This document shows positions 29,642 to 37,746 of a stretch of 64,000 nucleotides of DNA, piece after piece. The notes beneath the pieces are model-generated. The model saw only the letters and a list, made by a program, of their open reading frames with translations, was not told where the DNA came from and did no database searches. The first letter of the stretch is position 1. Each line of letters opens with the position of its first letter. Origin of the DNA: Marinomonas flavescens (lineage in GTDB: Bacteria > Pseudomonadota > Gammaproteobacteria > Pseudomonadales > Marinomonadaceae). The position numbers were made by a program, and so were the translations under genes. The DNA is taken from contig NZ_SJSB01000001.1 of the NCBI RefSeq assembly GCF_004352835.1, forward strand, positions 62,001 through 126,000, given 5' to 3'.

Positions 29642-30520
29642 ATGAGTATATATGCGCTTAAAAGACTAGATTTCGATTTACTAGATTACATCTTCGAAAT
29701 GCGAGGTGGTTATGTTTTAGATTTCTCTAATCAAACTTACTCCGAGTTTTTTAATGATGAACTAGGAATAAACATCGATGATGATAGGTTCTGCGATATA
29801 GGTACAAGTAAAGGGAAAAGGTTACGCAGTTATTTAAAGAAATCTAAAGCAGAAGATGTTTTGAGAGTGTTAACTTCGCTGTGGGAGTATCGTGAGACCA
29901 AGCGAAAACGAGCGAGCATAGACGAAGGCAAACCAGAGCTAGTATCAGAGTTTAGTGATCTCTTGGTTCGCCTTGGCGGGAAAGTACCGGCGAATAATAG
30001 TAAGTCGTCGTTTGTTCCACATGATGAAAAAATGAATGAAAGTACGGCCAAAGAGTTACTTGATTCTTTGATGGAATTGGCAGCAAAGGATCCTCATCCT
30101 AGAGGATTCGCGTTTGAATCTTTCCTCAAAAAACTATTTGATGTCAGTGATATGTCTGGTAGAACATCTTTTCGTTTACTTGGTGAGCAAATTGACGGGA
30201 GCTTTGAGTTTGATGGAGATACATATCTCCTTGAAGCAAAATGGACAAATTTACCAGTAAACGCGGCTGATTTACGATCATTTAACGCTAAAGTTCAAGA
30301 TAAGGCTGCTTGGTCAAGAGGCCTATTCGTTAGTAATAGTGGCTTTACTGAGGAAGGGTTACATGCATTTGGTCGGGGTAACAGTCTTGTTTGCATGGAT
30401 GGTCTAGATTTGAGTGAAATGTTAATGAGAAAGATCGGATTTAAGAGTGTTCTATCTAAGAAAGTCCGTCGTGCAGCGGAAACAGGTAAACCATTTGTAC
30501 GGTTACGCGATCTTATTTAG
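29642..30520 (+). CDS. PD-(D/E)XK restriction-endonuclease-like protein
   Basis: A 292-residue protein with a C-terminal nuclease fold of the Mrr/type IV type. RGFAFESFLKKLFD near residue 154 starts the domain; the catalytic line is GEQIDGSF then YLLEAKW (Asp and Glu-x-Lys) near residues 183-202; then AWSRGLFVSNSGFTEEGL. The N-terminal 110 residues resemble nothing I recognise. No methylase partner is adjacent. A role in phage or plasmid defence is inferred from the fold and the integron setting. It follows attI-like copy B, and no attC is seen after it. Confidence 0.75.
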   Translation: MSIYALKRLDFDLLDYIFEMRGGYVLDFSNQTYSEFFNDELGINIDDDRFCDIGTSKGKRLRSYLKKSKAEDVLRVLTSLWEYRETKRKRASIDEGKPELVSEFSDLLVRLGGKVPANNSKSSFVPHDEKMNESTAKELLDSLMELAAKDPHPRGFAFESFLKKLFDVSDMSGRTSFRLLGEQIDGSFEFDGDTYLLEAKWTNLPVNAADLRSFNAKVQDKAAWSRGLFVSNSGFTEEGLHAFGRGNSLVCMDGLDLSEMLMRKIGFKSVLSKKVRRAAETGKPFVRLRDLI

Positions 30521-30588
30521 TAAAGCCCGGCTCCGCGCTATCTTTGTTAAGGAATTAGATGGCTATTGGCTCTTAATTAATTGCAATA

Positions 30589-31578
30589 TTACAACAGCTG
30601 ATCAATTGGACTACTGGTTCCTGCAAAATGCTCCCCAATCACATGGGTATAGATTTGTGTAGTTGATACGTCGTTATGGCCTAGAAGTTCTTGAACTGTT
30701 CTTATGTCTCGTCCTGCGATTAATAAGTGGGTGGCAAAGGAATGACGGAATGTATGGCAGCTTACTCTTTTCTCTAAAATATTTGAGGCATACACGGCTT
30801 TTTTTAGTGCTTTCCTAGGAACGGAATCATGTAAGTGATGACGACATAATTCGCCTGTCATGGGATGAGAGCAAATGGATACTGAAGGAAATAAAAACAT
30901 CCAGCTAAATTGTCGAAAAGCATTAGGGTATTTTCTACCTAAAGCAGCAGGTAAAGAAGGGCCATAACCTTTGGAATTATCTTCTTGCTGGATTTTCTGA
31001 GCATTGATTTTTTGCTTATTAATCGATTCCGTTAATTTACGACTTAAAATAGTCGTTCTGTCTTTGTTTCCCTTACTACAACGTACAATTAGACTGCCTT
31101 GCTCTAAATTAATATCTTGAATACGAATTCGTAAACACTCACTAATTCTTAGCCCTGACCCATACAATAAAGAAAAAATTAAGTGGTCTCGTTCATTTAG
31201 GTTAGTCAGGATTTTCTGTATTTCAGAAGGAGACAAAACAATAGGTAGCCGTCTACCTTGCTTAGCATGCTGGAAGCCTAAATCCCCTAATGGTTGATCA
31301 AGCAGTTTGTTATACAAAAAAGCGAGAGCATTTAATGCTACTTTTTGAGTATTAATCGCCACATTCCTTTCTACTGCAAGAAATGATAAAAAATCACGTA
31401 CTTCTTCCGAACCCATATTGGTTGGGTGTTTGAGTTGGTGGTAACGAATGAAGTATTTAATCCAATACAGATAAGATTTTTCAGTTTTTAAGCTATAACC
31501 GCGTAAGCGAAGTTCACTTCGAATAAAGTTGAGAAAAGGGCTTGATGACACCGCACACTCCTTGTGGATAAAATTCAT
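30589..31578 (-). CDS. intI: Integron integrase
   Basis: A 329-residue tyrosine recombinase that inserts and excises gene cassettes at attI and attC. The catalytic residues are visible: Arg in GSGLRISECLR near 147, HTFRHSFATHLL near 278, and Tyr in QIYTHVIG near 313. The integron-specific insertion is present as ALGRKYPNAFRQFSWMFLFPS near 212. Length and domain order look complete. It reads away from the cassettes with the attI region on its 5' side, the canonical layout. A LexA box lies directly before its start codon. Confidence 0.95.
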   Translation of the reverse strand: MNFIHKECAVSSSPFLNFIRSELRLRGYSLKTEKSYLYWIKYFIRYHQLKHPTNMGSEEVRDFLSFLAVERNVAINTQKVALNALAFLYNKLLDQPLGDLGFQHAKQGRRLPIVLSPSEIQKILTNLNERDHLIFSLLYGSGLRISECLRIRIQDINLEQGSLIVRCSKGNKDRTTILSRKLTESINKQKINAQKIQQEDNSKGYGPSLPAALGRKYPNAFRQFSWMFLFPSVSICSHPMTGELCRHHLHDSVPRKALKKAVYASNILEKRVSCHTFRHSFATHLLIAGRDIRTVQELLGHNDVSTTQIYTHVIGEHFAGTSSPIDQLL

Positions 31579-31580
31579 AA

Positions 31581-31600
31581 AACTGTATAAATATACAGTT
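31581..31600 (-). promoter_or_regulatory. LexA (SOS) box before intI
   Basis: AACTGTATAAATATACAGTT contains an exact CTGT-N8-ACAG core and matches the E. coli consensus at 17 of 20 positions. It ends two bases before the intI start codon. SOS control of intI is established in Vibrio and class 1 integrons. Confidence 0.85.
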
Positions 31601-31632
31601 TATTTTTTTAATTGCCAATTCTTTGCTCGTTT

Positions 31633-31885
31633 TGTCTAAAAAATAATCATTATTTTGCGCGTTTTTACTAGCAGACAAATAAAAAGTCTTTTAGTATCAA
31701 TGAATAATAATTTCCAGTGCAGAGATAACGTGCTGGGGATAAACGTGATAACGCGCACGCTCGTTTAGCCAATTTTGGATATTATGAATAACTTTATAAA
31801 ACACTTTAAATTCAGTTGGTTATAGAGATATTTAGACAGTTTTTGAAATGTGTAAACGCGCGTGCGCACTATTAAAATGTTAGGC
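31633..31885 (+). other. attI region of the integron
   Basis: The region between intI and the first cassette ends in GTTAGGC (31879-31885), an exact GTTRRRY core where the first cassette joins. It should also hold the cassette promoter Pc, which I cannot place. Two related copies lie at 27843 and 29399. Confidence 0.75.
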
Positions 31886-31900
31886 ATTTCAGGATTAAGC

Positions 31901-32914
31901 ATGATAATTTCAATGGATGAGTCAGGTTCATTTGTAGAGTCTGAATCAGACAACTCATGGTGTGTAGTCAGCGCTTATGTGTTTTCTGAAAGAATACAAT
32001 CTAAGTCGTATAAGTTGCTAAAGGAATTAAAGGCAGATAGCGGAGCTTCAATTAACGAAGAAATCAAACTTAAAAATATAACGGAAAAGAGTTATTTCTC
32101 CTTTCTAAATGGTTTAAGTAAGCTTGGTGGAGTTTTATTCTCTGTAGCAACTGATTCAAGCTTAAACAGTGATCTAGTGGTCAAACGTCATAGAGATGTG
32201 CAAGCTGATAAAATAAGAAAAAATGCTCCCTCCATGATCCATGATGGAGGTAAAAAAGCGGTAAACGATTTAGCTGACGAAATTCAATCTTTAGCACCTC
32301 AACTTTATATTCAACTTCAATGCCAAGTAGAATTAATAAGTGATTTGCTAAATCGTGGAATATTATATTATGCTCAACGTGACCCTAAAACACTTAGAAA
32401 ATTTAAGTGGCGTATAGACCAAAAACACCGCAATAAAACGAGATATGAGCAAGCTTTCGAAAAAGTGTTGTGCCCATTACTTCAAACGAAATCCTTTCGT
32501 GAACCAATGATGTTTTTAAAAGAAGCTAATTATGACTATATGGAGCCATTTTTTTATTCTCAAAAAACAATTCCAAAGTACATTGAAGAAGCATATGGAA
32601 AAAAGCTAGAAAGTGGCGTTAATATTGGCGATATTATAAGAAATGATTTGGAATTTTCTGATTCTAAAGGAAATATGGCTGTTCAGATATCAGACTTACT
32701 TGCCTCCGGTGTCCGTAGATGTCTTAGAAATGGATTTTCAGATAATAAAACTGCATCACAACTACTCGGGCGCCTTATGCTGAGTAACGAAAAAAATAAG
32801 TTTCCCATTAAGTTTTTAGGGTTTGGCACTCAAGAATCTAGCGTAGATGAAACAGTAGCAGAAATTGTGCATACAATGGATCACTTTTCTAGAGGTATAC
32901 TAACAAATGCCTAA
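31901..32914 (+). CDS. DUF3800 protein, first integron cassette
   Basis: A 337-residue protein starting MIISMDESGSF, the signature of the DUF3800 family, an RNase H-like fold with an early DES(G) acidic motif and a late acidic helix (here MAVQISDLLASGVRR near residue 270). Family members are often found in mobile elements and defence neighbourhoods; the activity is not established. The start is ATG at 31901, 16 bases after the attI core; upstream in-frame starts would include the recombination site. The stop codon lies inside attC site 1, as is common for cassettes. Confidence 0.8.
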   Translation: MIISMDESGSFVESESDNSWCVVSAYVFSERIQSKSYKLLKELKADSGASINEEIKLKNITEKSYFSFLNGLSKLGGVLFSVATDSSLNSDLVVKRHRDVQADKIRKNAPSMIHDGGKKAVNDLADEIQSLAPQLYIQLQCQVELISDLLNRGILYYAQRDPKTLRKFKWRIDQKHRNKTRYEQAFEKVLCPLLQTKSFREPMMFLKEANYDYMEPFFYSQKTIPKYIEEAYGKKLESGVNIGDIIRNDLEFSDSKGNMAVQISDLLASGVRRCLRNGFSDNKTASQLLGRLMLSNEKNKFPIKFLGFGTQESSVDETVAEIVHTMDHFSRGILTNA

Positions 32915-33009
32915 CAAGCTGTTAAACAAGGACAAAAAACAGTTGGCTTTTGCTCCTTCGTCGCTTATTTTAGCCAACTATTTTATTGCCTGTTAACAGG
33001 GCGTTATAC
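32909..33009 (+). other. attC site 1
   Basis: 101 bases from GCCTAAC (R'') to GTTATAC (R'), with inner arms AACAGTTGGC and GCCAACTATTTT and outer arms TGTTAAACAAGG and CCTGTTAACAGG. Layout and core heptamers are those of a chromosomal-integron attC. Confidence 0.9.
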
Positions 33010-33042
33010 ATTTTGGTATCATCACAACTCTAGGAAGCAATA

Positions 33043-34659
33043 ATGGCATCTAAGTATTTATCCGCACTATCAAAAAATGAATATTCTAGCCTTAGCGATA
33101 AACTATGGAATATTCAAAATAAGCAATGCTTTATCTGTGAAGAAGAAATCGATCTTGATCTAAACACAACTAATATCGATCATATTATTCCGCTAGCTAA
33201 CAAAGGTAAGGATGCAGAAGAGAATTTTGCCCTAACTCATGAAAGTTGTAACAAATCAAAACAAGATGCAAATTTAAAAATAGCTAAAGTTTTACAAAAG
33301 TTAAATAAGATTCAAAAAGTTTCTCTAGCGGAAACTAGCAAAGCCGCTTCATTAAAAGATGTTTTGAATCTATATAATGGTTCAAAATTTGAGTTTATTT
33401 ATAAAATAGAAGGTGAGGTATTAAGTTATTCTTTCTCGAATAATTCTGATAATAATGTTTATTCGGTCGCTATTTTTACCGATAATTTGTCGGGTGAGCA
33501 ATCCTGTTTTATAGAGGTGCCAATAGAGTATTTGTTCCATGATGAAATTATCAACCCTCGTGGGATCAACAATAGTATTGGGAAACTAATAAAAGAATTT
33601 GATAAAAAAAATCCTCAATTGCATTTAAGTTTGGCTAGGATAGATGATGGAAAGCTTAAAATATTTGATGGGCAGCATAAGGCTGTGGCTCAAATATTAC
33701 TTGGCACTAGGAAGTTTGTTGTTCGAATATTTTTAAACCCAAATATTGACAGGCTAACAGAGACAAATACAAATGCGGGTAGCACTCTTAGACAAATAGC
33801 CTTTGATAAATCTATCATGAGACAATTAAACAACACCCTTTATTCTGAACGAGTAAAAAAATATCAGATAGCTCATAACTTTAAAGAGGATGATTTTTCC
33901 TTTTCTGAGCAGCAGCTAATTAATTTTTTTAAAGGGGATGGCGCTAATGTTAAAAAATACATTATCGATTCTATAAAGCACTCAATTACTAATGCAAAAG
34001 AAAATAAACTAAAAGATTATATTGATTTTGAGGGTAAGGCTAAAGAGTTACCTATATCCTATAGTGCATTTGATAAAACAATACTTTCCTCATTTGTAAG
34101 CTCTAAACTTGTATTAAACTCGCCTATAGACTCAAAATCAGACGAGGGTTTAAATCCAAGAGAGTTAGAAATAAGCCAAATTGTCAAAATTTTGAGCATA
34201 TTAGCGGAAAATATTTATATTAATAAATTCTCACCCGAAGTAGGGACTTCGAGAATTGAAAAGAAAATTATAGATAAAAAAGACACTGAGATAACCGATG
34301 TTCATTTAATTGCATACCGAGTTAGTAAAGAAGAAATTTTATTTAACTGGCTTCAATACCTTAAAAAGGTGATTACTACTTATTTTTCAAATACTGGAAA
34401 AATATTTGCAGAGGAAACAATATTTCAAACGCCTTTTGATGAACAACTCTGGATAAACATTGAAAATTTTGTTGTAAATTTAAGTCATCTCCCATTGTGG
34501 AAAGATCGTTCCATGGCAAGTACTGTATTTTCTGGTAAGAAAAATTACGACTACTGGAAAGAGATTTTTGCAACAGGGAAAAGTATTGATGGGGCTGTGG
34601 TATTGGCTAAGCCTTTAAATTTCATAGAAATGATTATCAGCACAGAAAAAAATGTATAA
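33043..34659 (+). CDS. HNH nuclease fused to DGQHR-type domain, second cassette
   Basis: A 538-residue protein. Residues about 25-75 form an HNH endonuclease: a CFIC zinc pair, NIDHIIPLA, NFALTHESCNKSK. Residues about 125-260 resemble the DGQHR/DndB domain: FIEVPIEYLFHDEI, INPRGINNSIGKL, then KIFDGQHKAVAQILLG near 207. The rest is Lys/Asn-rich and unassigned. DGQHR proteins belong to DNA-modification and defence gene sets, so a defence role is inferred, not shown. Composition is distinctly AT-rich. It is bounded by attC sites 1 and 2, forming a single-gene cassette. Confidence 0.8.
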   Translation: MASKYLSALSKNEYSSLSDKLWNIQNKQCFICEEEIDLDLNTTNIDHIIPLANKGKDAEENFALTHESCNKSKQDANLKIAKVLQKLNKIQKVSLAETSKAASLKDVLNLYNGSKFEFIYKIEGEVLSYSFSNNSDNNVYSVAIFTDNLSGEQSCFIEVPIEYLFHDEIINPRGINNSIGKLIKEFDKKNPQLHLSLARIDDGKLKIFDGQHKAVAQILLGTRKFVVRIFLNPNIDRLTETNTNAGSTLRQIAFDKSIMRQLNNTLYSERVKKYQIAHNFKEDDFSFSEQQLINFFKGDGANVKKYIIDSIKHSITNAKENKLKDYIDFEGKAKELPISYSAFDKTILSSFVSSKLVLNSPIDSKSDEGLNPRELEISQIVKILSILAENIYINKFSPEVGTSRIEKKIIDKKDTEITDVHLIAYRVSKEEILFNWLQYLKKVITTYFSNTGKIFAEETIFQTPFDEQLWINIENFVVNLSHLPLWKDRSMASTVFSGKKNYDYWKEIFATGKSIDGAVVLAKPLNFIEMIISTEKNV

Positions 34660-34745
34660 CAAGTTGCTTAAACGGAAAAATAACAGTTGGCCATCGCTTC
34701 GCGATTTTAGCCAACCATTATTTTCCGCTTAGCAAGGCGTTATAC
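34654..34745 (+). other. attC site 2
   Basis: 92 bases from GTATAAC to GTTATAC, with AACAGTTGGC/TTAGCCAACC inner arms and AAACGGAAAAATAA/TTATTTTCCG outer arms. It is similar to site 1 in the conserved arms and ends the HNH-DGQHR cassette. Confidence 0.9.
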
Positions 34746-34773
34746 AGCTCGTCCAATAAAGGAGAACTACTTA

Positions 34774-35757
34774 ATGTGCATCTTAAAAAATCAAGCTTTA
34801 ACCCTTTCAGCGGTCATCTTACTGACTACAGGATGCTCACCATCATCTGAGGTACCCTCTAGTAGTAAAATCAATGATTACAATGGCTCTGCAAGTATTA
34901 CTCAAGGCATTGCAAAAACAGTAGAGTCGAATATTTTTAAGTGTGAAAACGGGCGCAGCCGGGTTGCTAGTATAGGAGAAATAGCAGACTCAGAAGGAAA
35001 GGTTTGGATTGTTCCAGCCGAAAATAACTTTGCTATTGGACCAAAGGCTGTCGACCTATACGAAGAGTGTTCAAACATCACCCCAAAAAATATTGCTGAT
35101 GTTGATGAAACCTCAGTACCTGTCGTCGTTGTCGATCCAGACGGCGAAGAAATTACAGGTTATATTTTTGCCGATAATTATTTTGAGCTTTATATCAATG
35201 GCAATCTCATTGCTGTAGACGCTGTGCCATTTACACCATTTAATTCTAATATCGTGAAATTTAAGGTTAAGAAACCTTACACGATTGCGGTAAAGGTTAT
35301 TGATTGGGAAGAAAATTTAGGCTTGGGTACAGAAGACAACCGTGGAAAAGTTTATCATCCTGGTGATGGAGGCTTTATTGCTAGTTTTAGTGATGGAACA
35401 GTCACTAGTTCAGAATGGCAAGCTCAAACATTCTATACTGCCCCAATTTATGATCTTACTTGTCTAAATGAGATTGAAGGGAATCGTTTATCTGAGGCTT
35501 GTACGACTGAAGGAACTGACCACGGTCAAAATGCTTATGCCGCTCATTGGGAAGTCCCAAATAACTGGATGGAACAAGGTTTTGATTCAACACATTGGCC
35601 TCAAGCAACGTTATACTCGGAAGATGATATTGGAGTAAATAATAAAAAGGCATATATGAATTTTATTGAAAAATTTAGTGGAGCTGGTGCAAAATTTATT
35701 TGGTCTACAAATGTCGTTCTTGATAATGAAGTTTTACTGAAATACGAGGTTAGGTAA
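34774..35757 (+). CDS. Predicted lipoprotein of unknown function, third cassette
   Basis: A 327-residue exported protein. The signal peptide ends in a lipobox, LLTTGCSPS, so it is probably lipid-anchored. The mature part has a predicted beta-rich region and four cysteines (ENGR region, YEECSN, DLTCLNEI, EACTTEG) that could form disulfides. The C-terminal segment GAGAKFIWSTNVVLDNEVLL resembles galactose-binding-like secreted proteins I cannot name with certainty. A good AAAGGAG site precedes ATG 34774. It is a single-gene cassette between attC sites 2 and 3. Confidence 0.75.
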   Translation: MCILKNQALTLSAVILLTTGCSPSSEVPSSSKINDYNGSASITQGIAKTVESNIFKCENGRSRVASIGEIADSEGKVWIVPAENNFAIGPKAVDLYEECSNITPKNIADVDETSVPVVVVDPDGEEITGYIFADNYFELYINGNLIAVDAVPFTPFNSNIVKFKVKKPYTIAVKVIDWEENLGLGTEDNRGKVYHPGDGGFIASFSDGTVTSSEWQAQTFYTAPIYDLTCLNEIEGNRLSEACTTEGTDHGQNAYAAHWEVPNNWMEQGFDSTHWPQATLYSEDDIGVNNKKAYMNFIEKFSGAGAKFIWSTNVVLDNEVLLKYEVR

Positions 35758-35838
35758 ACCTTATCACTCATATATATTCATTTTTGAGTTAACATAGTTA
35801 TTTTTTGTGCAGGCAAAAGGTGTAATGGAATAACCGCC

Positions 35839-35931
35839 GTATAACAAGTTACTTAAACGGACGCTAAACAGTTGACTAGCTTCGTTCCTCGCAATTTTAG
35901 CCAACAATTTCGCGCCGCTTAGTAAGGCGTT
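35839..35931 (+). other. attC site 3, interrupted in its right core
   Basis: GTATAAC at 35839 through the arms AACAGTTGAC/TTAGCCAAC to GGCGTT at 35931. There the expected GTTRRRY heptamer is cut after GTT by the left end of an insertion sequence. A matching GTTATGTG follows the right inverted repeat at 40141. Confidence 0.85.
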
Positions 35932-35951
35932 GAGGCTGTAGAATTTCTCCA

Positions 35952-35975
35952 AAAAGAACATTTTTATGTTCTTTT
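35952..35975. terminator. Hairpin just inside the IS left end
   Basis: AAAAGAACAT (35952-35961) pairs perfectly with ATGTTCTTTT (35966-35975) around four T residues. It could block read-through from the integron into the transposase gene. Confidence 0.6.
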
Positions 35976-36018
35976 CAATAGTCTATTATCTAATCACTAT
36001 TATTCTCTACAGTTGAAC

Positions 36019-36540
36019 ATGATGGCGAATTATAAACCTGACTTATCCTGCCAAAGTAAATTCATTCCCGTTGATTTTGCACAACAAATTATCCCCGGTA
36101 CATTTGAATACGCGCTTTTCCATATTGTCGATAAACATCTTGATTTAACGTCTTTTGATGAATGGTACAACAACGATAATGGTGGCGCTGCGGCTTACTC
36201 TCCGTCTGTGATGTTGAAAATTGTCTTGTTTGGTTATTCACGCGGGTTAGTCAGTAGCCGCCGTATTGCAAGAGCATGTGAAACCAACATTACCTTTATG
36301 AGTTTGTCTGGTGATGCGCAGCCTCATTACACATCTATTGCGCATTTTGTTGCAAACATGAAAAACCAGATTGAACCTCTGTTTACCCAAGTGTTGATGA
36401 TATGTGATCGTGAAGGTCTGATTGGGCGAAACATGTTTGCTATCGACGGTTGTAAAATACGTTCAAACGCGAGTAAAGAATGGAGTGGTACGTTTGAAGA
36501 GCTTGAGCGAAAGCAAGCCAAGTTACGCCGAAGGGATTAG
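36019..36540 (+). pseudogene. IS1182-family transposase, 3'-truncated
   Basis: The N-terminal 173 residues of a DDE transposase (NYKPDLSCQSKFIPVDF, PSVMLKIVLFGYSRGL, ACETNITFMSLSGD, then the first catalytic Asp in FAIDGCKIRSNASKEWSG). Family members run to about 450 residues or more. The frame ends where a GTGCCACCCACC repeat begins, so catalytic Asp2 and Glu are lost. ATG at 36019 is taken as start; TTG at 36013 is possible. Confidence 0.85.
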
Positions 36541-36541
36541 C

Positions 36542-36575
36542 GTGCCACCCACCCTTAAAACCCAGTCATGTCGGG
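36542..36575 (+). repeat. GTGCCACCCACC repeat, copy 1
   Basis: GTGCCACCCACCCTTAAAAC then CCAGTCATGTCGGG. Its first base lies two bases after the truncated transposase stop, so it marks the break in the transposase gene. Confidence 0.85.
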
Positions 36576-36709
36576 ATTTTTGGACTAAGGGGACATTTTT
36601 CTTTAAATTTCTACAGAGCTATTGACGTCTAAATGTTCTGCGATTAAAAGGGTTTGACTATGGTTGATGACTCCCCGTCTGATACTCAGCAGGCTAACCA
36701 TCCCGGTCA

Positions 36710-36858
36710 TTATGCAGTCATCAAAAAGTTCGCTTCAATATGATCTAACACTTGGTTTGCTAGCGTTGAAAACACGGTGAGTGCGTCTTCCCATGAGCGG
36801 GATTGCCAAGACCAATGGCGTCGGCGACATCAACAAAGAGTGAACTATCGATCGTCAT
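36710..36858 (-). pseudogene. Remnant of an AbiEii-type nucleotidyltransferase toxin
   Basis: Read on the minus strand, a start overlapping the DUF6088 stop gives MTIDSSLFVDVADAIGLGNP, the N-terminus expected of an AbiEii-like toxin. After about 20 codons the frame changes, and a second stretch, RSWEDALTVFSTLANQVLD, looks like a toxin C-terminus. The central nucleotidyltransferase region, some 250 codons, is missing. Identification of the second piece is inference. Confidence 0.55.
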
Positions 36859-37249
36859 TGATGCCCTGTTTTCCTATTGAAATTTTACGGGTAAAGCGCG
36901 GGTTGTTGAGAATTATTTTGATGTTGGCTGGAATTTGAGTACTTTCCCCAGAGATATTCAAACTGGATAGGTTATCTAGCTTGTAATCGACACCAAGCCT
37001 TTCCATTGCTTCAATTAATACACCATCTGCGCCAGAAGCATTGTCAGGCATAGGTTTCCCTGTGATTCTATTTTTTCTGATTCGGGTGTAAAGGCCATAA
37101 CCAATTTTCATTAATAAGCCGTCTTTAACAAGGTTTCTAAGGCCACGTCCGACTTGGTCGTATTCGGCAATGTCTTTAAAATCAGAGCGCAGGAAAACAG
37201 AACGCTTAGAGCGTTTTACTCTTATTTTTATCCTGTCTTGAATTGTCAT
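36845..37249 (-). CDS. DUF6088 antitoxin (AbiEi-like)
   Basis: A 134-residue winged-helix protein of the DUF6088 family, the usual partner of AbiEii nucleotidyltransferase toxins: FLRSDFKDIAEYDQVGRGLRNLVKDGLLMKIGYGLYTR (DNA-binding helices, near residues 20-57), then KPMPDNASGADGVLIEAMERLGV. Homologues are usually longer, near 190-200 residues, so the C-terminus may be shortened. Direct-repeat operators lie upstream. The toxin gene after it is broken. Confidence 0.75.
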   Translation of the reverse strand: MTIQDRIKIRVKRSKRSVFLRSDFKDIAEYDQVGRGLRNLVKDGLLMKIGYGLYTRIRKNRITGKPMPDNASGADGVLIEAMERLGVDYKLDNLSSLNISGESTQIPANIKIILNNPRFTRKISIGKQGINDDR

Positions 37250-37279
37250 CTTAGCCCCCGTATTTATTGGTTATATAGT

Positions 37280-37323
37280 ATGCAAAAATACGACAATTTA
37301 TAAATGCAAAAATACGACAATTT
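37280..37323 (-). promoter_or_regulatory. Direct-repeat operator of the DUF6088 gene
   Basis: The 20-base word ATGCAAAAATACGACAATTT occurs exactly twice, at 37280-37299 and 37304-37323, 24 bases apart and 31 bases upstream of the start codon. Antitoxins of this group repress their own promoters, so these are likely binding sites. Confidence 0.6.
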
Positions 37324-37343
37324 TAGGGCTAATATTTAAGAGA

Positions 37344-37417
37344 ATTAAAGTGCCACCCACCTTTAAAACCCCGAGCGATTAACGTGCCACCCATCTTTAA
37401 AGCCCAGTCATAGCGGG
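37344..37417 (+). repeat. GTGCCACCCACC repeats, copies 2 and 3
   Basis: ATTAAAGTGCCACCCACC at 37344 and GATTAACGTGCCACCCATC at 37376, the second continuing into CCCAGTCATAGCGGG. Two copies sit head to tail with about 32 bases spacing. Confidence 0.85.
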
Positions 37418-37501
37418 TCTTTCCGTCTGAAGAGTCCATTTCCCTTTAAAATTTCTGCGTTACATCTATCAAGCAGCCCGGTCCTGATTCCTTCTTAATA
37501 A

Positions 37502-37545
37502 CATCTTAAATAATCGCTATGCGAGCTTGCTCTAGCGAGTTGGCA
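37502..37545 (-). pseudogene. 3' remnant of a YafQ-type toxin gene (first)
   Basis: On the minus strand it reads QLARASSHSDYL, matching the end of the YafQ pseudogene at 38289-38558 (QLARIGSHSDLF). Only about 14 codons remain. It lies downstream of a GTGCCACCCACC copy, as do the two related remnants. Confidence 0.6.
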
Positions 37546-37602
37546 TCCTTTTTTGTTATTGCGACTTTACCAGCTATACGTCTATTGCGTATACTTGTAT
37601 GC

Positions 37603-37713
37603 ATGGAAAGTATATTTATTGAGTCAGCCATATTTGAAAAATTCCGAGATGAGCACCTCAGTGATGAGGAGTTCAGGCTTTTTCAAGCCGAGTTAATGAT
37701 TAACCTAAAATAG
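37603..37713 (+). pseudogene. HigB-type (RelE-like) toxin, truncated
   Basis: Thirty-six codons starting MESIFIESAIFEKF and reading LSDEEFRLFQAELM, the beginning of HigB-2/RelE-type mRNA interferases of about 105-115 residues. It stops at a TAG where the family continues with a glycine-rich RNA-binding part. The active site is therefore missing. The antitoxin follows by 33 bases. Confidence 0.75.
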
Positions 37714-37746
37714 AGTAATCGAAAATTTTTATGGAGGCATGGCGTA

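Larger units (their letters stand above)
35932..36540 (+). mobile_element. Left part of an IS1182-type insertion sequence
   Basis: It starts with the 18-base terminal repeat GAGGCTGTAGAATTTCTC (35932-35949) and contains the truncated transposase gene. Its exact inverted partner lies at 40123-40140, and both outer flanks read GTT. The element has been opened by deletions and insertions, so the two ends now lie 4.2 kb apart. Confidence 0.75.
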
